A stretch of 33,604 nucleotides of DNA, from the NCBI GenBank assembly GCA_009784425.1, contig WRBR01000009.1:1-33604 (forward strand), given 5' to 3'. The position numbers and the translations under genes were made by a program. The notes beneath the pieces are model-generated. The model made no database searches, had not been told where the DNA came from, and saw nothing but the letters and a program-made list of their open reading frames with translations. The first letter of the stretch is position 1, and every line of letters begins with the position of its first letter. The stretch comes from Coriobacteriia bacterium. GTDB lineage: Bacteria; Actinomycetota; Coriobacteriia; Coriobacteriales; UBA8131. Shown here in pieces: positions 23,564 through 32,013 of the stretch.

Positions 23564-26500
23564 ATGAGACACTCTAGAGCACAATTCAAAGACGGAGATT
23601 CAAAGCTCAAGAAAACCGTAAGCATTCTGCTGGTGTTGCTTCTGGCGGCAACACTCATCATCGTACCGGCAGGAGGCCTGGAGCTTGGTGGCAATCAGCA
23701 AACCGTCGAAACAGGAGATGAGGATGCATCCTCTGCTCTTGATGCCAGGGAATCTGAAGAGGCAGATGGGCTAGATGAGAACGGCGCTGCACTCTTGGCC
23801 GCAGAAGAATCTCCTGTTTCTCCTGAAGGCGCCGTAGAGGGAGACTCCAACATGCTCCTTGCCATGAATGACCTCACGGCCCTGGCTGACTCCGGCAGCA
23901 TCAGCGGCTTTTTATGGGTTGATGGCAACGGCATGGCCCCCACCGACTGGAACGGTCTCTTTGACGCGGGCGAGTGGGCTCTTGGCAACTTTGCCGTGTA
24001 TCTGTATGACGCAGATGCCCTTGCCGGGCCTGTCACCAACCACACCACGCCCATAGCCCAAACCACTACCAGTGTAAACGGCACCTACGTATTTGAGGGC
24101 CTTGCTGCGGGTAACTATATAGTAGGGCTCGTCAGCGGCTTTGTGGACGGCGTGGAGTTTTTGCTGCCCTTTAACTTCACCAATCAAAACAAATTTGAAA
24201 TCAACTGGGATGCCATTGACTGGGATACCTGGGATGATGACCGTGATCAGCTCATGGCTTTAACCGAGGTCATCACTCTTGGAGAAAACGAGTCAGCAGT
24301 AAACATTGATGCCGCCATGCGTTTGCCTATGGGTATTCAGGCAACGGGAATACTCGAAGATCTCTGGAACAGTGCCGTAGGTACCAACCATCGCATAGAC
24401 GACACTGATTGGCGCGTGGTAAGAAAGCAGACAATCTCAGGTGGCAACTACGTAATGCTACTCAGGCTGAATTCTATTAGTACGGGCAATCACTTTAACA
24501 CAGAAAATAGCAGCGAGTACGACGGCTCGCTTCTTCAAGGCCGTATAACCAGTCACTATGCCGGCACGAGTTACCCCACCATAAAAGCAATTGCCGTGCA
24601 GCCCAATCTGGGAAGTCATACCGATGTTAATTTTCTTACCCAACCTACAAATACCCCGGCCGGTACTCAAACCAGGGACATCATGTTTGCCCTGAGCTAT
24701 CGAGATATCAAAACTCTGATTCCTGGTGGTGAAGGCATTCGTGCTCCGCTTCCTACTGTTTATAGGCAAGGCGTTAACGCTTTTGAACGATATTATCTGC
24801 GCACGTCTGTTAATGCGTCAACACTCTGGGGAGTCAGCTTTATTTCTGATTCCCTGGACGGTGGAATCTCACCTTTTTCCACCCGGATTAGTGACATTGC
24901 AGCCATATGGGTAGGCACTTCTTTAACGAGGCAGGTTACCGTTCATTATGTGGATGCAAGCGGAACAACTCTACGCCCGCCAGACACCCGCACGGTTACC
25001 TTTGGCAACGACTTTACCGTTCAAAACTCAGACATCCCCACCATTGCCAATTACAACTTTAGCGATCGCTGGAGAACCACTCCCACCGGCGCGCTGCTGA
25101 ATCCCCCCATAAGGCTCACCAATGTAACCACCAATTCAAATATCTATCTGGTGTATAACGAGATTCCAAAGGAGCGTTACTGGGTATATAAGGACACCAA
25201 TCTGAACAACCTTCTCAGCACCTGGCACTGGCTGGCCGATGCGGTCAATGCCTGCGGAACTGATGGTGGCTACACCATCTACGCAACAGAAAACGATACT
25301 GACATGTCCGACACCCCCGGCACTGATCCCAAGGGTCCCATCAACCCTCTCTATAAAAATCTAGCCGTGACTATTCCCTCTAATAAGACCATCACACTCA
25401 CCTCTCATTCGAGCGCTGTAACGCCCTTTGTCATCACGCAACGAAGCGTTAACGCCAGACACCTCTCAGTCTTCGGCTCCCTCACGATGAGAAACATCGT
25501 CTTGGACGGCATCACTACGGGCGGCGGCTTGCAGGTAGGTGATCGCCAGTTTGGCTTGACTGGTTCGTTTGTCATGGACAATGGTGCCGTTGTGCGCAAT
25601 TGCAACAGCACCGGCAATGGCGGGGGCGTGTTCATCAGCCAAGGCAGCATGATCATGAACAGCGGCAGAATCATCGATAACAGATCAGGCGGCGTTATGG
25701 GAGGCGGCGGTGTCTGCATCAACGCTGGCACCTTCACCATGAACAACGGCGAAATCAGTGGCAACAGGGCTAACAGCCAAGGTGGCGGTATATACGTTGC
25801 CACACAAGACGGATCCACCACTGACTTCTTCAGGATGAACGGCGGCTCCATCATCAACAACACGGCAAGCAACACCGGTGGTGGCGTACAGGTTGCTCCC
25901 TATGCCACCTTTGAGATGACCGCCGGTTTGATTGATAACAATACTGCCACCCTCACAGGCGGCGGAGTGGCTCTGTCATACGCCCGCTTTACCATGAGTG
26001 GCGGAACTATCAGCAATAACACCACCAGCAGCTTTGGCGGTGGTGGTATATGGGTTGACTCTAACAGCACTTTGATAGTGACTGCCGGGCAGATCCGTAG
26101 CAACAAGGCGCCCAGCGGTGGCGGTGGCGGTATCTTCACCTCAAATTATGGAAATATCAGGATTGCTCCAGGAGTGATTTTCTCTGGCAACACCGCATCA
26201 AGCGCCGTTGATATTGGCATGAACGCCACGGAATACGTGGCGGTGTTCCAAACGGACTTGAGCCCCAACGGCATCTACAGTCCCTGGGCACCGGGCGGCT
26301 ACAGCAACTGCATAAGCTTTGTTGCCGCCCACCCGGTTAACAACTACGACATCAACGTGATTACTTTTCCTGTCACCGTGAGATATGTGGATGTGAATGG
26401 TGCTTCCATACCCGGCAGGCCGGAGACAACGACCCAGGTCCACTATGGAAGGACCTTCTCGCAAAATCCCATAACGCCGATACCCGGCTATAAAACAGAG

Positions 26501-27139
26501 GGCTACTTTGTTGGCACTACCTTCAACCCGCCAACTCATGTGTATACCCCGGCCACCAGCTATACCAGTCCAATCATCAAGGGCAACCACACCGTATACT
26601 TTGTGTACCGAGAGATAACCTATACCACCCTCACCGTATCCAAAGAAGTTGCTGGTAATTACGGCGAGAGACTAAAGCTCTGGACCTTTACCGCGTACTT
26701 TGAGGATGAGGATGGCACACCGTTTACCGCCCCCTATCCGTTTACCATCACACACAGAGACGGCACCACGAGTGTTGGCACTAAAACTCCCAATGCAACC
26801 GATGGCAGCATCAGCTTTGATCTTAAGCATGGTGATGTAATCAGCTTGGGTGAGGTGCGCCGTGATGCAACTATCCGCATCGTGGAAACACCAGACAGTG
26901 AATACGCTGCCAGCTTTATAGACAGCCTCAGCCCCGCAACCAAGGTCAACGGCAATGACACGGGCAAGGTTCCCATGTCAGAAAACAGACGTTTTGACTT
27001 TACTAATGCCTATGACGACACCCCAGAGTCAGGCATTACTGCCGGCGGTGCTTCGGCCTTGGCCCTCTCGGCTTTGATCCTCGTAGCTACCGGAGCAATC
27101 GTAGTTTACGTGGTCAGACGCCGTAGACAAGTGTTCTAA
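23564..27139 (+). CDS. Large chimeric surface adhesin, probable pilus tip protein
   Basis: About 1191 residues. The ATG at 23564 is chosen because AAGGAG lies 11 bases upstream; the in-frame ATG 23555 is only 2 bases from it. Layout: signal peptide (to about 45), acidic linker, SdrD/Cna-B-like domain (about 110-192), an unassigned region (about 255-450), MucBP-like repeat (about 455-537), right-handed beta-helix with recurring GGG(I/V)-x-(I/V) and N-NGG-I-NN turns (about 628-880), second MucBP-like repeat (about 936-1019), FctA-like domain (about 1022-1150; KEVAG, IVETPD and FTNAY give the Lys, Glu and Asn of a likely isopeptide bond), then TPESGIT, membrane helix and RRRRQ tail. The sorting-type end and its gene position match Cpa, the streptococcal pilus tip adhesin. 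Confidence 0.88.
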   Translation: MRHSRAQFKDGDSKLKKTVSILLVLLLAATLIIVPAGGLELGGNQQTVETGDEDASSALDARESEEADGLDENGAALLAAEESPVSPEGAVEGDSNMLLAMNDLTALADSGSISGFLWVDGNGMAPTDWNGLFDAGEWALGNFAVYLYDADALAGPVTNHTTPIAQTTTSVNGTYVFEGLAAGNYIVGLVSGFVDGVEFLLPFNFTNQNKFEINWDAIDWDTWDDDRDQLMALTEVITLGENESAVNIDAAMRLPMGIQATGILEDLWNSAVGTNHRIDDTDWRVVRKQTISGGNYVMLLRLNSISTGNHFNTENSSEYDGSLLQGRITSHYAGTSYPTIKAIAVQPNLGSHTDVNFLTQPTNTPAGTQTRDIMFALSYRDIKTLIPGGEGIRAPLPTVYRQGVNAFERYYLRTSVNASTLWGVSFISDSLDGGISPFSTRISDIAAIWVGTSLTRQVTVHYVDASGTTLRPPDTRTVTFGNDFTVQNSDIPTIANYNFSDRWRTTPTGALLNPPIRLTNVTTNSNIYLVYNEIPKERYWVYKDTNLNNLLSTWHWLADAVNACGTDGGYTIYATENDTDMSDTPGTDPKGPINPLYKNLAVTIPSNKTITLTSHSSAVTPFVITQRSVNARHLSVFGSLTMRNIVLDGITTGGGLQVGDRQFGLTGSFVMDNGAVVRNCNSTGNGGGVFISQGSMIMNSGRIIDNRSGGVMGGGGVCINAGTFTMNNGEISGNRANSQGGGIYVATQDGSTTDFFRMNGGSIINNTASNTGGGVQVAPYATFEMTAGLIDNNTATLTGGGVALSYARFTMSGGTISNNTTSSFGGGGIWVDSNSTLIVTAGQIRSNKAPSGGGGGIFTSNYGNIRIAPGVIFSGNTASSAVDIGMNATEYVAVFQTDLSPNGIYSPWAPGGYSNCISFVAAHPVNNYDINVITFPVTVRYVDVNGASIPGRPETTTQVHYGRTFSQNPITPIPGYKTEGYFVGTTFNPPTHVYTPATSYTSPIIKGNHTVYFVYREITYTTLTVSKEVAGNYGERLKLWTFTAYFEDEDGTPFTAPYPFTITHRDGTTSVGTKTPNATDGSISFDLKHGDVISLGEVRRDATIRIVETPDSEYAASFIDSLSPATKVNGNDTGKVPMSENRRFDFTNAYDDTPESGITAGGASALALSALILVATGAIVVYVVRRRRQVF

Positions 27140-27195
27140 GTGCACAAGGGAATGGTTCTTTTGAGCACTCAACGAATATAGAACGGGGAATAGAT

Positions 27196-27816
27196 ATGAA
27201 GACGATCAGGAAAAAGGAAGAGGCAAGCCGAACTCCCAACCGGCAAAGGGGTGATCCCGAAGGGGACGACTCCACGCCACCCCTATCTCCAGGGGAGGCG
27301 CGTCCCAAGGCCAAGGTCAAGCGCAAAACGGTTTGGCACGACCTGGGAATGCTCGGAGTCAAGATTGGGGCAATCGTCTTGATTGCGGTAATGCTTTTTA
27401 GCCTTGTGTATGGATTGCATTACAACCGGGAGCCAGACATGCTCCCTGCGGTAAAAGATGGAGATCTGGTGATCTACTACCGCTGGGACAGGGACTACGT
27501 GGCAAGAGACCTGATAGTGCTGGAACACCAGGGACAAACGCAAGTAAGACGAGTGGTTGCAGTAGCAGGAGATACGGTAGATATCTCGGAGCAAGGACTG
27601 ATGATAAACGGTTCACTCCAGCAAGAACGAGAGATATTCTTCCTCACTCAACGCTACGAAGACGGTCCCAAGTTTCCCCTCACCCTGGGAGAAGGAGAGG
27701 TGTTTGTCTTAGGAGACTATCGCGAAGGTGCAACTGACAGCCGCATCTACGGACCAGTCAACGTAGAAGACACCAAAGGACAGGTAATAACCGTCCTCAG
27801 AAGAAGGAACCTTTAG
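27196..27816 (+). CDS. sipA: SipA-like signal peptidase I homologue lacking catalytic Ser and Lys
   Basis: 206 residues. A charged N-terminal region of about 45 residues is followed by one membrane segment (about 55-73), then the peptidase fold. The usual SM-x-P box reads DMLP (81-84), with Asp in the nucleophile place. The usual Lys-Arg before VVGLPGD is RR (118-119) before VVAVAGD. The later box GDYREGATDSR is kept, so the fold should be intact. Streptococcal SipA in FCT-3 type pilus loci also lacks these catalytic residues yet is needed for pilus assembly, and it sits at the same gene position. It is therefore likely an assembly chaperone rather than a protease. Confidence 0.88.
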   Translation: MKTIRKKEEASRTPNRQRGDPEGDDSTPPLSPGEARPKAKVKRKTVWHDLGMLGVKIGAIVLIAVMLFSLVYGLHYNREPDMLPAVKDGDLVIYYRWDRDYVARDLIVLEHQGQTQVRRVVAVAGDTVDISEQGLMINGSLQQEREIFFLTQRYEDGPKFPLTLGEGEVFVLGDYREGATDSRIYGPVNVEDTKGQVITVLRRRNL

Positions 27817-27817
27817 G

Positions 27818-27865
27818 GAGTTAAGAGTTGAGAGTTAAGAGTTGAGAAATGAGAAATGAGAGTTA
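27818..27865. repeat. Short tandem tract GAGTTAAGAGTTGA
   Basis: Two exact 14-nt copies (27818-27831, 27832-27845) followed by GAAATGAGAAATGAGA. A similar motif in reverse orientation lies at 97-113, next to fmt. Confidence 0.75.
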
Positions 27866-27871
27866 CCCACC

Positions 27872-27903
27872 CTGTCATCCTGAGCGTAGCGAAGGATCTA
27901 GAG
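27872..27903. repeat. GTCATCCTGAGCG-type REP-like element
   Basis: The sequence CTGTCATCCTGAGCG then TAGCGAAGGATCTAGAG is a motif recurrent in many unrelated bacterial genomes. It lies between sipA and the first pilin. A related hairpin lies at 33342-33384. Confidence 0.65.
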
Positions 27904-27968
27904 TGAGAAACACTGGGAAAGTAATACAAAAACTGGGAACTGGGAATTAGATCTAGGAAGGAATGATC

Positions 27969-29303
27969 ATGAGAGAGAAAGAAATGAAGAAGTACAGAAA
28001 ATCAAAGGGGCTGCTGGCTATTTTGCTTGCAGTAATGCTGAGCCTGACTATGGTGCCGGCTGCATTTGCAAACCCGGTTGACCCCGAGGGTATCGACCGA
28101 GCCGCCATCACCAAGGTGCTCAAGGTGCCGGTAGGAACCGATGTGCCGAGTATCACCTTTACCTTCACTATTGAAGGCATCTCAATCAACGATGACACTA
28201 CCCGAGCCTCAAGCGTGCCGGTTGCCGGCAATGCCGGCCAGGCATCAATAGTGTTTCCCGGCACAACCGCCAACCCGTATCAGCACACTGAGAATGTGCT
28301 GCCTGACTCCACGTATTACTACCTTGAGTCTGCGGAGCTCTTTGGCAATATAGTCTGGCCGGATACAGGCAGATATACGTATTTGATTACCGAGAACAGC
28401 ACGCAATACGCCCTTGACGACGGCGAGTTTCTCATTGAGTCTCAAGCCGTGTACCGCGTAGTGGTGTACGTGAAGGAAGACCCCATCACCAAGCTGCCCT
28501 ATATCTGGGGAATTGGCGCCTTTAGAATCACCGACGATGGCGGCACAGACCTTGGTCCTGGCGGCGTCAAAGTTGACCCAACACCGGGCGGCCCTGCCAC
28601 AGGTGAATGGAGCTACAGCCAGATGACCTTTGGCAATGTCTACTACAAGCATAATGGCGACGACGGGGAAGATCCCGAGAAGGACACCCTGATCATCTCC
28701 AAGGAAGTTTCTGGAGAATACGGCTCCAGTCAAACATACTTTGACTTTACCTTAACCATCAACAAGCCCTCACTGGTTCCCGATACAGTAACCAGCTACA
28801 GAGCCTATATCCTTGATGGCACAACCGTTGTGAGCAATCTTACCAACAACAAGGTAGGGGCATCCTTTATTACCACGGACTCAAACAACGTAACCTGCAT
28901 CGACATCCCTCTTGGCACACCGTTTACGTTTGCGCTCAAGCATGGACAGTCCCTGGTCTTAACCAATGCGTTTGTAGGATCTAACTATTCTATAAGCGAG
29001 GCTGCCACTCCAAGCTACAAGCCCTTCGTAGTTGTTCTCTCCAACAACACGCTGATTGGTGAGGTCACCGCTGGCATTGGCTCCGGTCTTGCCGTTCCGG
29101 CAGACGGCACCGCCATTACCTCTAATCCGCTCGTTGGCGAGCTGAAGAACTCTGCAGCTTTTGAAAACGTGAATGATGGAATTGAAGAGACCGGTCTCAC
29201 TATGGAGAACCTACCCTTCATTGGCATGATAGCACTGGCGGCCTTGGGCCTTGGCGCTTTCATCCTCATTCAAGCCCGCAAGAGAAGAGCAGAAGAACTC
29301 TAA
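27969..29303 (+). CDS. FctA/Spy0128-like backbone pilin 1
   Basis: 444 residues from ATG 27969 (AGGAAGG 7 bases upstream; the ATG at 27963 is too close). Signal peptide to about A34 (AAFA/NPVDP). Domain 1 (about 38-225) starts AAITKVLKVPVGTD and has FTFTIE, YLITEN and FGNVYY. Domain 2 (about 235-400) has IISKEVSGEYG, FDFTLTI, HGQSLV, NYSISEA and FENVND. In both, Lys, Glu and Asn sit where intramolecular isopeptide bonds form in Spy0128. K201 in VKVDPTPGG is a candidate pilus-linking lysine. The end has EETGLTMENLPF, a membrane helix and RKRR, a non-LPXTG sorting signal close to the Spy0128 EVPTG end. Paralogue of the next gene. Confidence 0.9.
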   Translation: MREKEMKKYRKSKGLLAILLAVMLSLTMVPAAFANPVDPEGIDRAAITKVLKVPVGTDVPSITFTFTIEGISINDDTTRASSVPVAGNAGQASIVFPGTTANPYQHTENVLPDSTYYYLESAELFGNIVWPDTGRYTYLITENSTQYALDDGEFLIESQAVYRVVVYVKEDPITKLPYIWGIGAFRITDDGGTDLGPGGVKVDPTPGGPATGEWSYSQMTFGNVYYKHNGDDGEDPEKDTLIISKEVSGEYGSSQTYFDFTLTINKPSLVPDTVTSYRAYILDGTTVVSNLTNNKVGASFITTDSNNVTCIDIPLGTPFTFALKHGQSLVLTNAFVGSNYSISEAATPSYKPFVVVLSNNTLIGEVTAGIGSGLAVPADGTAITSNPLVGELKNSAAFENVNDGIEETGLTMENLPFIGMIALAALGLGAFILIQARKRRAEEL

Positions 29304-29314
29304 AGACAGTCAGA

Positions 29315-29358
29315 GCCGGGGAGGCTTGCCGCGCAGAGCGAAGGCTTGCCGCCCCGGC
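29315..29358. repeat. Hairpin with internal direct repeat between the two pilin genes
   Basis: GCCGGGG (29315-29321) pairs with CCCCGGC (29352-29358). The loop holds two copies of AGGCTTGCCGC. No T run follows, so it is more likely an mRNA stability or processing element, or a repeat remnant, than a terminator. Confidence 0.55.
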
Positions 29359-29390
29359 ACACCACTTGCTACGAAAGGAAAGAGCTTAAC

Positions 29391-30734
29391 ATGAAAAAGA
29401 TAGCAAGAATAATGTTGGCAGCCATACTGGCAATGACTTTGAGCCTTGGGATGGTGCCTGCGGCACATGCAGACCCGGTTGATCCAACCACCATCAACAC
29501 TGCGGCTATCACCAAGGTGCTCAAGGTGCCCGTTGGCACAGATTATCCGGCCATGACCTTTGAGTTTGAGGTTGAGCGCGTAGGTTTCAACGACACCACA
29601 AACATTCCGGCCAATTTTCCGCAGATTGGCACTGTCTTCATCGCTTTTGATGGAGCCACTGCAACCAGCCGTACCGAAGCACTCGAGGGCACTGTAGCCG
29701 GGGTAAGCACCTACTACCTCGAGTCACATGAGCTCCTTGCCGCAATCAACTGGCCAACCGCCGGCAAGTATGAGTACAAAGTCACCGAGGTTGATACTAA
29801 CTACACCATTTTAGATCCCCTCCACGAGGCAATGGAGCTTTCACTGGCCGAGTATTCTCTGTCGGTCTATGTACGTGAGTACAACGCAGACGATGCAGCG
29901 GCGGGCAGAATACCGGCTGGCAAGTCAATAGGAGACCGCTACATCTATGCCGTAGGTATGATCAGAGTTGTCAGTGATGACGGTGTACCCGGCTACTTCA
30001 AGGGTGATCCCACCCCGGGTGGCAACCAGGTAACCACCTTCTACAGTGACATGATCTTCACCAACAAGTATGTCAAGACCAATGGTGCCGACGATCCCGA
30101 TGATCCCGACCCCACTGATCCCGGCGATTCAACGCTCAACATCACCAAGACAGTAGCCGGAGACATGGGAAGCATAGTGCTGCCCTTTGACTTTACTATT
30201 ACGGTAAATGTTCCTACGCTGATTCCGAGCTATCAGCTGGATACTTACAAAGCTTATCTGGTGGCCGGCAATAACGTTCTTGATCCATCGGTTGCCATAG
30301 ATGCTTCTCTCGTAGCCACGCTTGTTGGCACGGATTCTTCCGGAATGAAGTACCTCAAGATTGCGCCCTTTACTGCGGTGGCCTTTAAGCTGACTCATGG
30401 GCAAAGTCTTGTGTTCATCAATACTCCGGTGGGCACCAACTATTCAATTAGCGAGGCGGGGGTAGACCGCTACACTGCCTCTGTGCGAGTCACCACCAAC
30501 AATGTACAGGGTGGTCCAACCAACGGAACTGCTGCCGGCACAGGGGTTTCCATCACCGGTGCCCTGGTGGGAGAGGCTCTGAACAAAGCTGATTTTACCA
30601 ACACTTTTGACCTGACACCTCCCTCTGGCCTCACCCTGGAGAACCTGCCGTTTTATCTCATGGTTCTGCTTGCGCTGGGTGCCCTGGTTGTGTTTGTTGT
30701 AGCAAAAAGACGAAAGAGGCAAGAAGAGGAGTAA
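29391..30734 (+). CDS. FctA/Spy0128-like backbone pilin 2
   Basis: 447 residues from ATG 29391 (AAAGGAAAG upstream). Signal peptide to about A27 (AAHA/DPVDP). Domain 1 begins AAITKVLKVPVGTD, identical to pilin 1, then diverges; YKVTEV and FTNKYV carry the likely Glu and Asn. Domain 2 has NITKTVAGDMG, FDFTITV, HGQSLVF, NYSISEAG and FTNTFD. K204 in FKGDPTPGG matches the Lys position of pilin 1. An acidic Asp-Pro-Asp linker (DDPDDPDPTDPG) joins the domains. The end has TPPSGLTLENLPF, a membrane helix and KRRKRQ. It is a tandem duplicate of pilin 1, so the two may form the shaft together or act as shaft and minor pilin. Confidence 0.9.
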   Translation: MKKIARIMLAAILAMTLSLGMVPAAHADPVDPTTINTAAITKVLKVPVGTDYPAMTFEFEVERVGFNDTTNIPANFPQIGTVFIAFDGATATSRTEALEGTVAGVSTYYLESHELLAAINWPTAGKYEYKVTEVDTNYTILDPLHEAMELSLAEYSLSVYVREYNADDAAAGRIPAGKSIGDRYIYAVGMIRVVSDDGVPGYFKGDPTPGGNQVTTFYSDMIFTNKYVKTNGADDPDDPDPTDPGDSTLNITKTVAGDMGSIVLPFDFTITVNVPTLIPSYQLDTYKAYLVAGNNVLDPSVAIDASLVATLVGTDSSGMKYLKIAPFTAVAFKLTHGQSLVFINTPVGTNYSISEAGVDRYTASVRVTTNNVQGGPTNGTAAGTGVSITGALVGEALNKADFTNTFDLTPPSGLTLENLPFYLMVLLALGALVVFVVAKRRKRQEEE

Positions 30735-30920
30735 GAGATAGGAGTCAACCGTGGGAGTGGGAACGATGTCAAGAGTGTACTTAAACACCATCACACTACT
30801 GGTACCTGATACTTCGGTACCCGCCCGCTGACATCCCACCAAGCGTTGTCAAGAATGTGAACCAGGCACCCCCTCACCCACTGGCGCCTGGGGAAACTGG
30901 TACCTGAGAGGAGTTCTCGT
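30735..30920. other. 186-nt gap between pilin 2 and sortase with small repeats
   Basis: Contains an inverted pair GGTACC-TGATACTTC-GGTACC near 30800-30821, a further copy of CTGGTACCTGA just before the sortase ribosome site, and a repeated TGTCAAGA(A/G)TGT (near 30768 and 30847). No gene or clear promoter seen. Confidence 0.4.
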
Positions 30921-32012
30921 TTGAGCAAGGCCACTGATATAACAAGAAAGGCGATACGGCTAGTTGACGGAGCTGTAAATACTGCAGTGCTCGTCATTAT
31001 CCTAGCCCTTGTTAGCATCGGCAGCTACGCTTTGTGGGACTCCGATCAGGTACATCGGGCGGCTCAAGCAAGCAACTACGCCATCTACAAACCCATCCCT
31101 GAGGTCAAATCCTTTGAAGAGCTTATCCTGATCAACGACGATGTGTTTGCCTGGATAGAGGTCTATGGCACCCATATTGATTACCCTGTGGTGCAGGGCC
31201 TTGATAACTCTACCTATATCAACACCAGTGCGGCAGGAAAGTACTCCCTGAGTGGGGCGATTTTTCTGGACTACCGATCAGCCCGTGACTTTTCTGACTT
31301 TAACTCCATACTCTACGGGCACCACATGGAAAAATTTGCCATGTTTGGCGAGATTGGTGACTTTGCCAAAAAGAGCTTTTTTGATGCAAGGCAATACGGC
31401 ATGCTCTTTTATAACGGCACTGAACATGGACTTGAGTTCTTTGCGTTTATCCATGTAGATGCCTATGACAAGACGGTTTTTTTGCCCGGTATTATTGAGG
31501 CGGGTGCTTCGCAGGAGTACCTCAACAGAATCTTTGAATGTGCCGTGCACACGCGCGAGCTCAGTGTGCCGGTGAGCACTGAGGACAGAATCGTTTTGCT
31601 CAACACCTGCTCAGCGGCCTCTACCAACGGAAGAGACATCCTTGTAGGCAGGATAAGCGACGAACTGTTTGATAATCCCTTTGCTGTTGACGAGGTGATT
31701 GAGGATGAGTTAGTGCCCGGCGGGTTTATGGAAATGTGGGGCGCTCTCGCCCTTTGGGCAAAAGTGCTGATATTTGCACTGCCCCTGATAGCTCTGATTT
31801 TACTGGTGTCATTTCTGATGAACAGAAAGCGCAAAAAAGATAAGGCTGCACTCTTATCATCTTCCGGTTCAGCCAACATACCCAGCCCAGAGACAGACCC
31901 CCCTGATGCTGGGTTGTTGGTTGAACCAGAAGATGACAAAGCAAGCCCCAAGCAGGAGCCTCTAAAGCTCCAGGAACAACAGCCATCTAGAAACGGCGAG
32001 GGAGAACAATAG
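30921..32012 (+). CDS. Class B sortase, probable pilus polymerase
   Basis: 363 residues from TTG 30921, which has AGAGGAG 7 bases upstream. N-terminal membrane segment (about 19-38). The sortase core has YPVVQG, the catalytic H134 in LYGHHM, C230 in LLNTCS and R238 in TNGRDILVGR; this is the class B (SrtB) pattern, not the TLxTC...R spacing of class A. A second membrane segment (about 277-300) and a charged cytoplasmic tail of about 60 residues follow. In FCT-3 type pilus loci the polymerase SrtC2 is also class B. The likely substrates are the two pilins and the adhesin of the same operon. The FctB-like gene starts one base after its stop. Confidence 0.92.
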   Translation: MSKATDITRKAIRLVDGAVNTAVLVIILALVSIGSYALWDSDQVHRAAQASNYAIYKPIPEVKSFEELILINDDVFAWIEVYGTHIDYPVVQGLDNSTYINTSAAGKYSLSGAIFLDYRSARDFSDFNSILYGHHMEKFAMFGEIGDFAKKSFFDARQYGMLFYNGTEHGLEFFAFIHVDAYDKTVFLPGIIEAGASQEYLNRIFECAVHTRELSVPVSTEDRIVLLNTCSAASTNGRDILVGRISDELFDNPFAVDEVIEDELVPGGFMEMWGALALWAKVLIFALPLIALILLVSFLMNRKRKKDKAALLSSSGSANIPSPETDPPDAGLLVEPEDDKASPKQEPLKLQEQQPSRNGEGEQ

Positions 32013-32013
32013 T

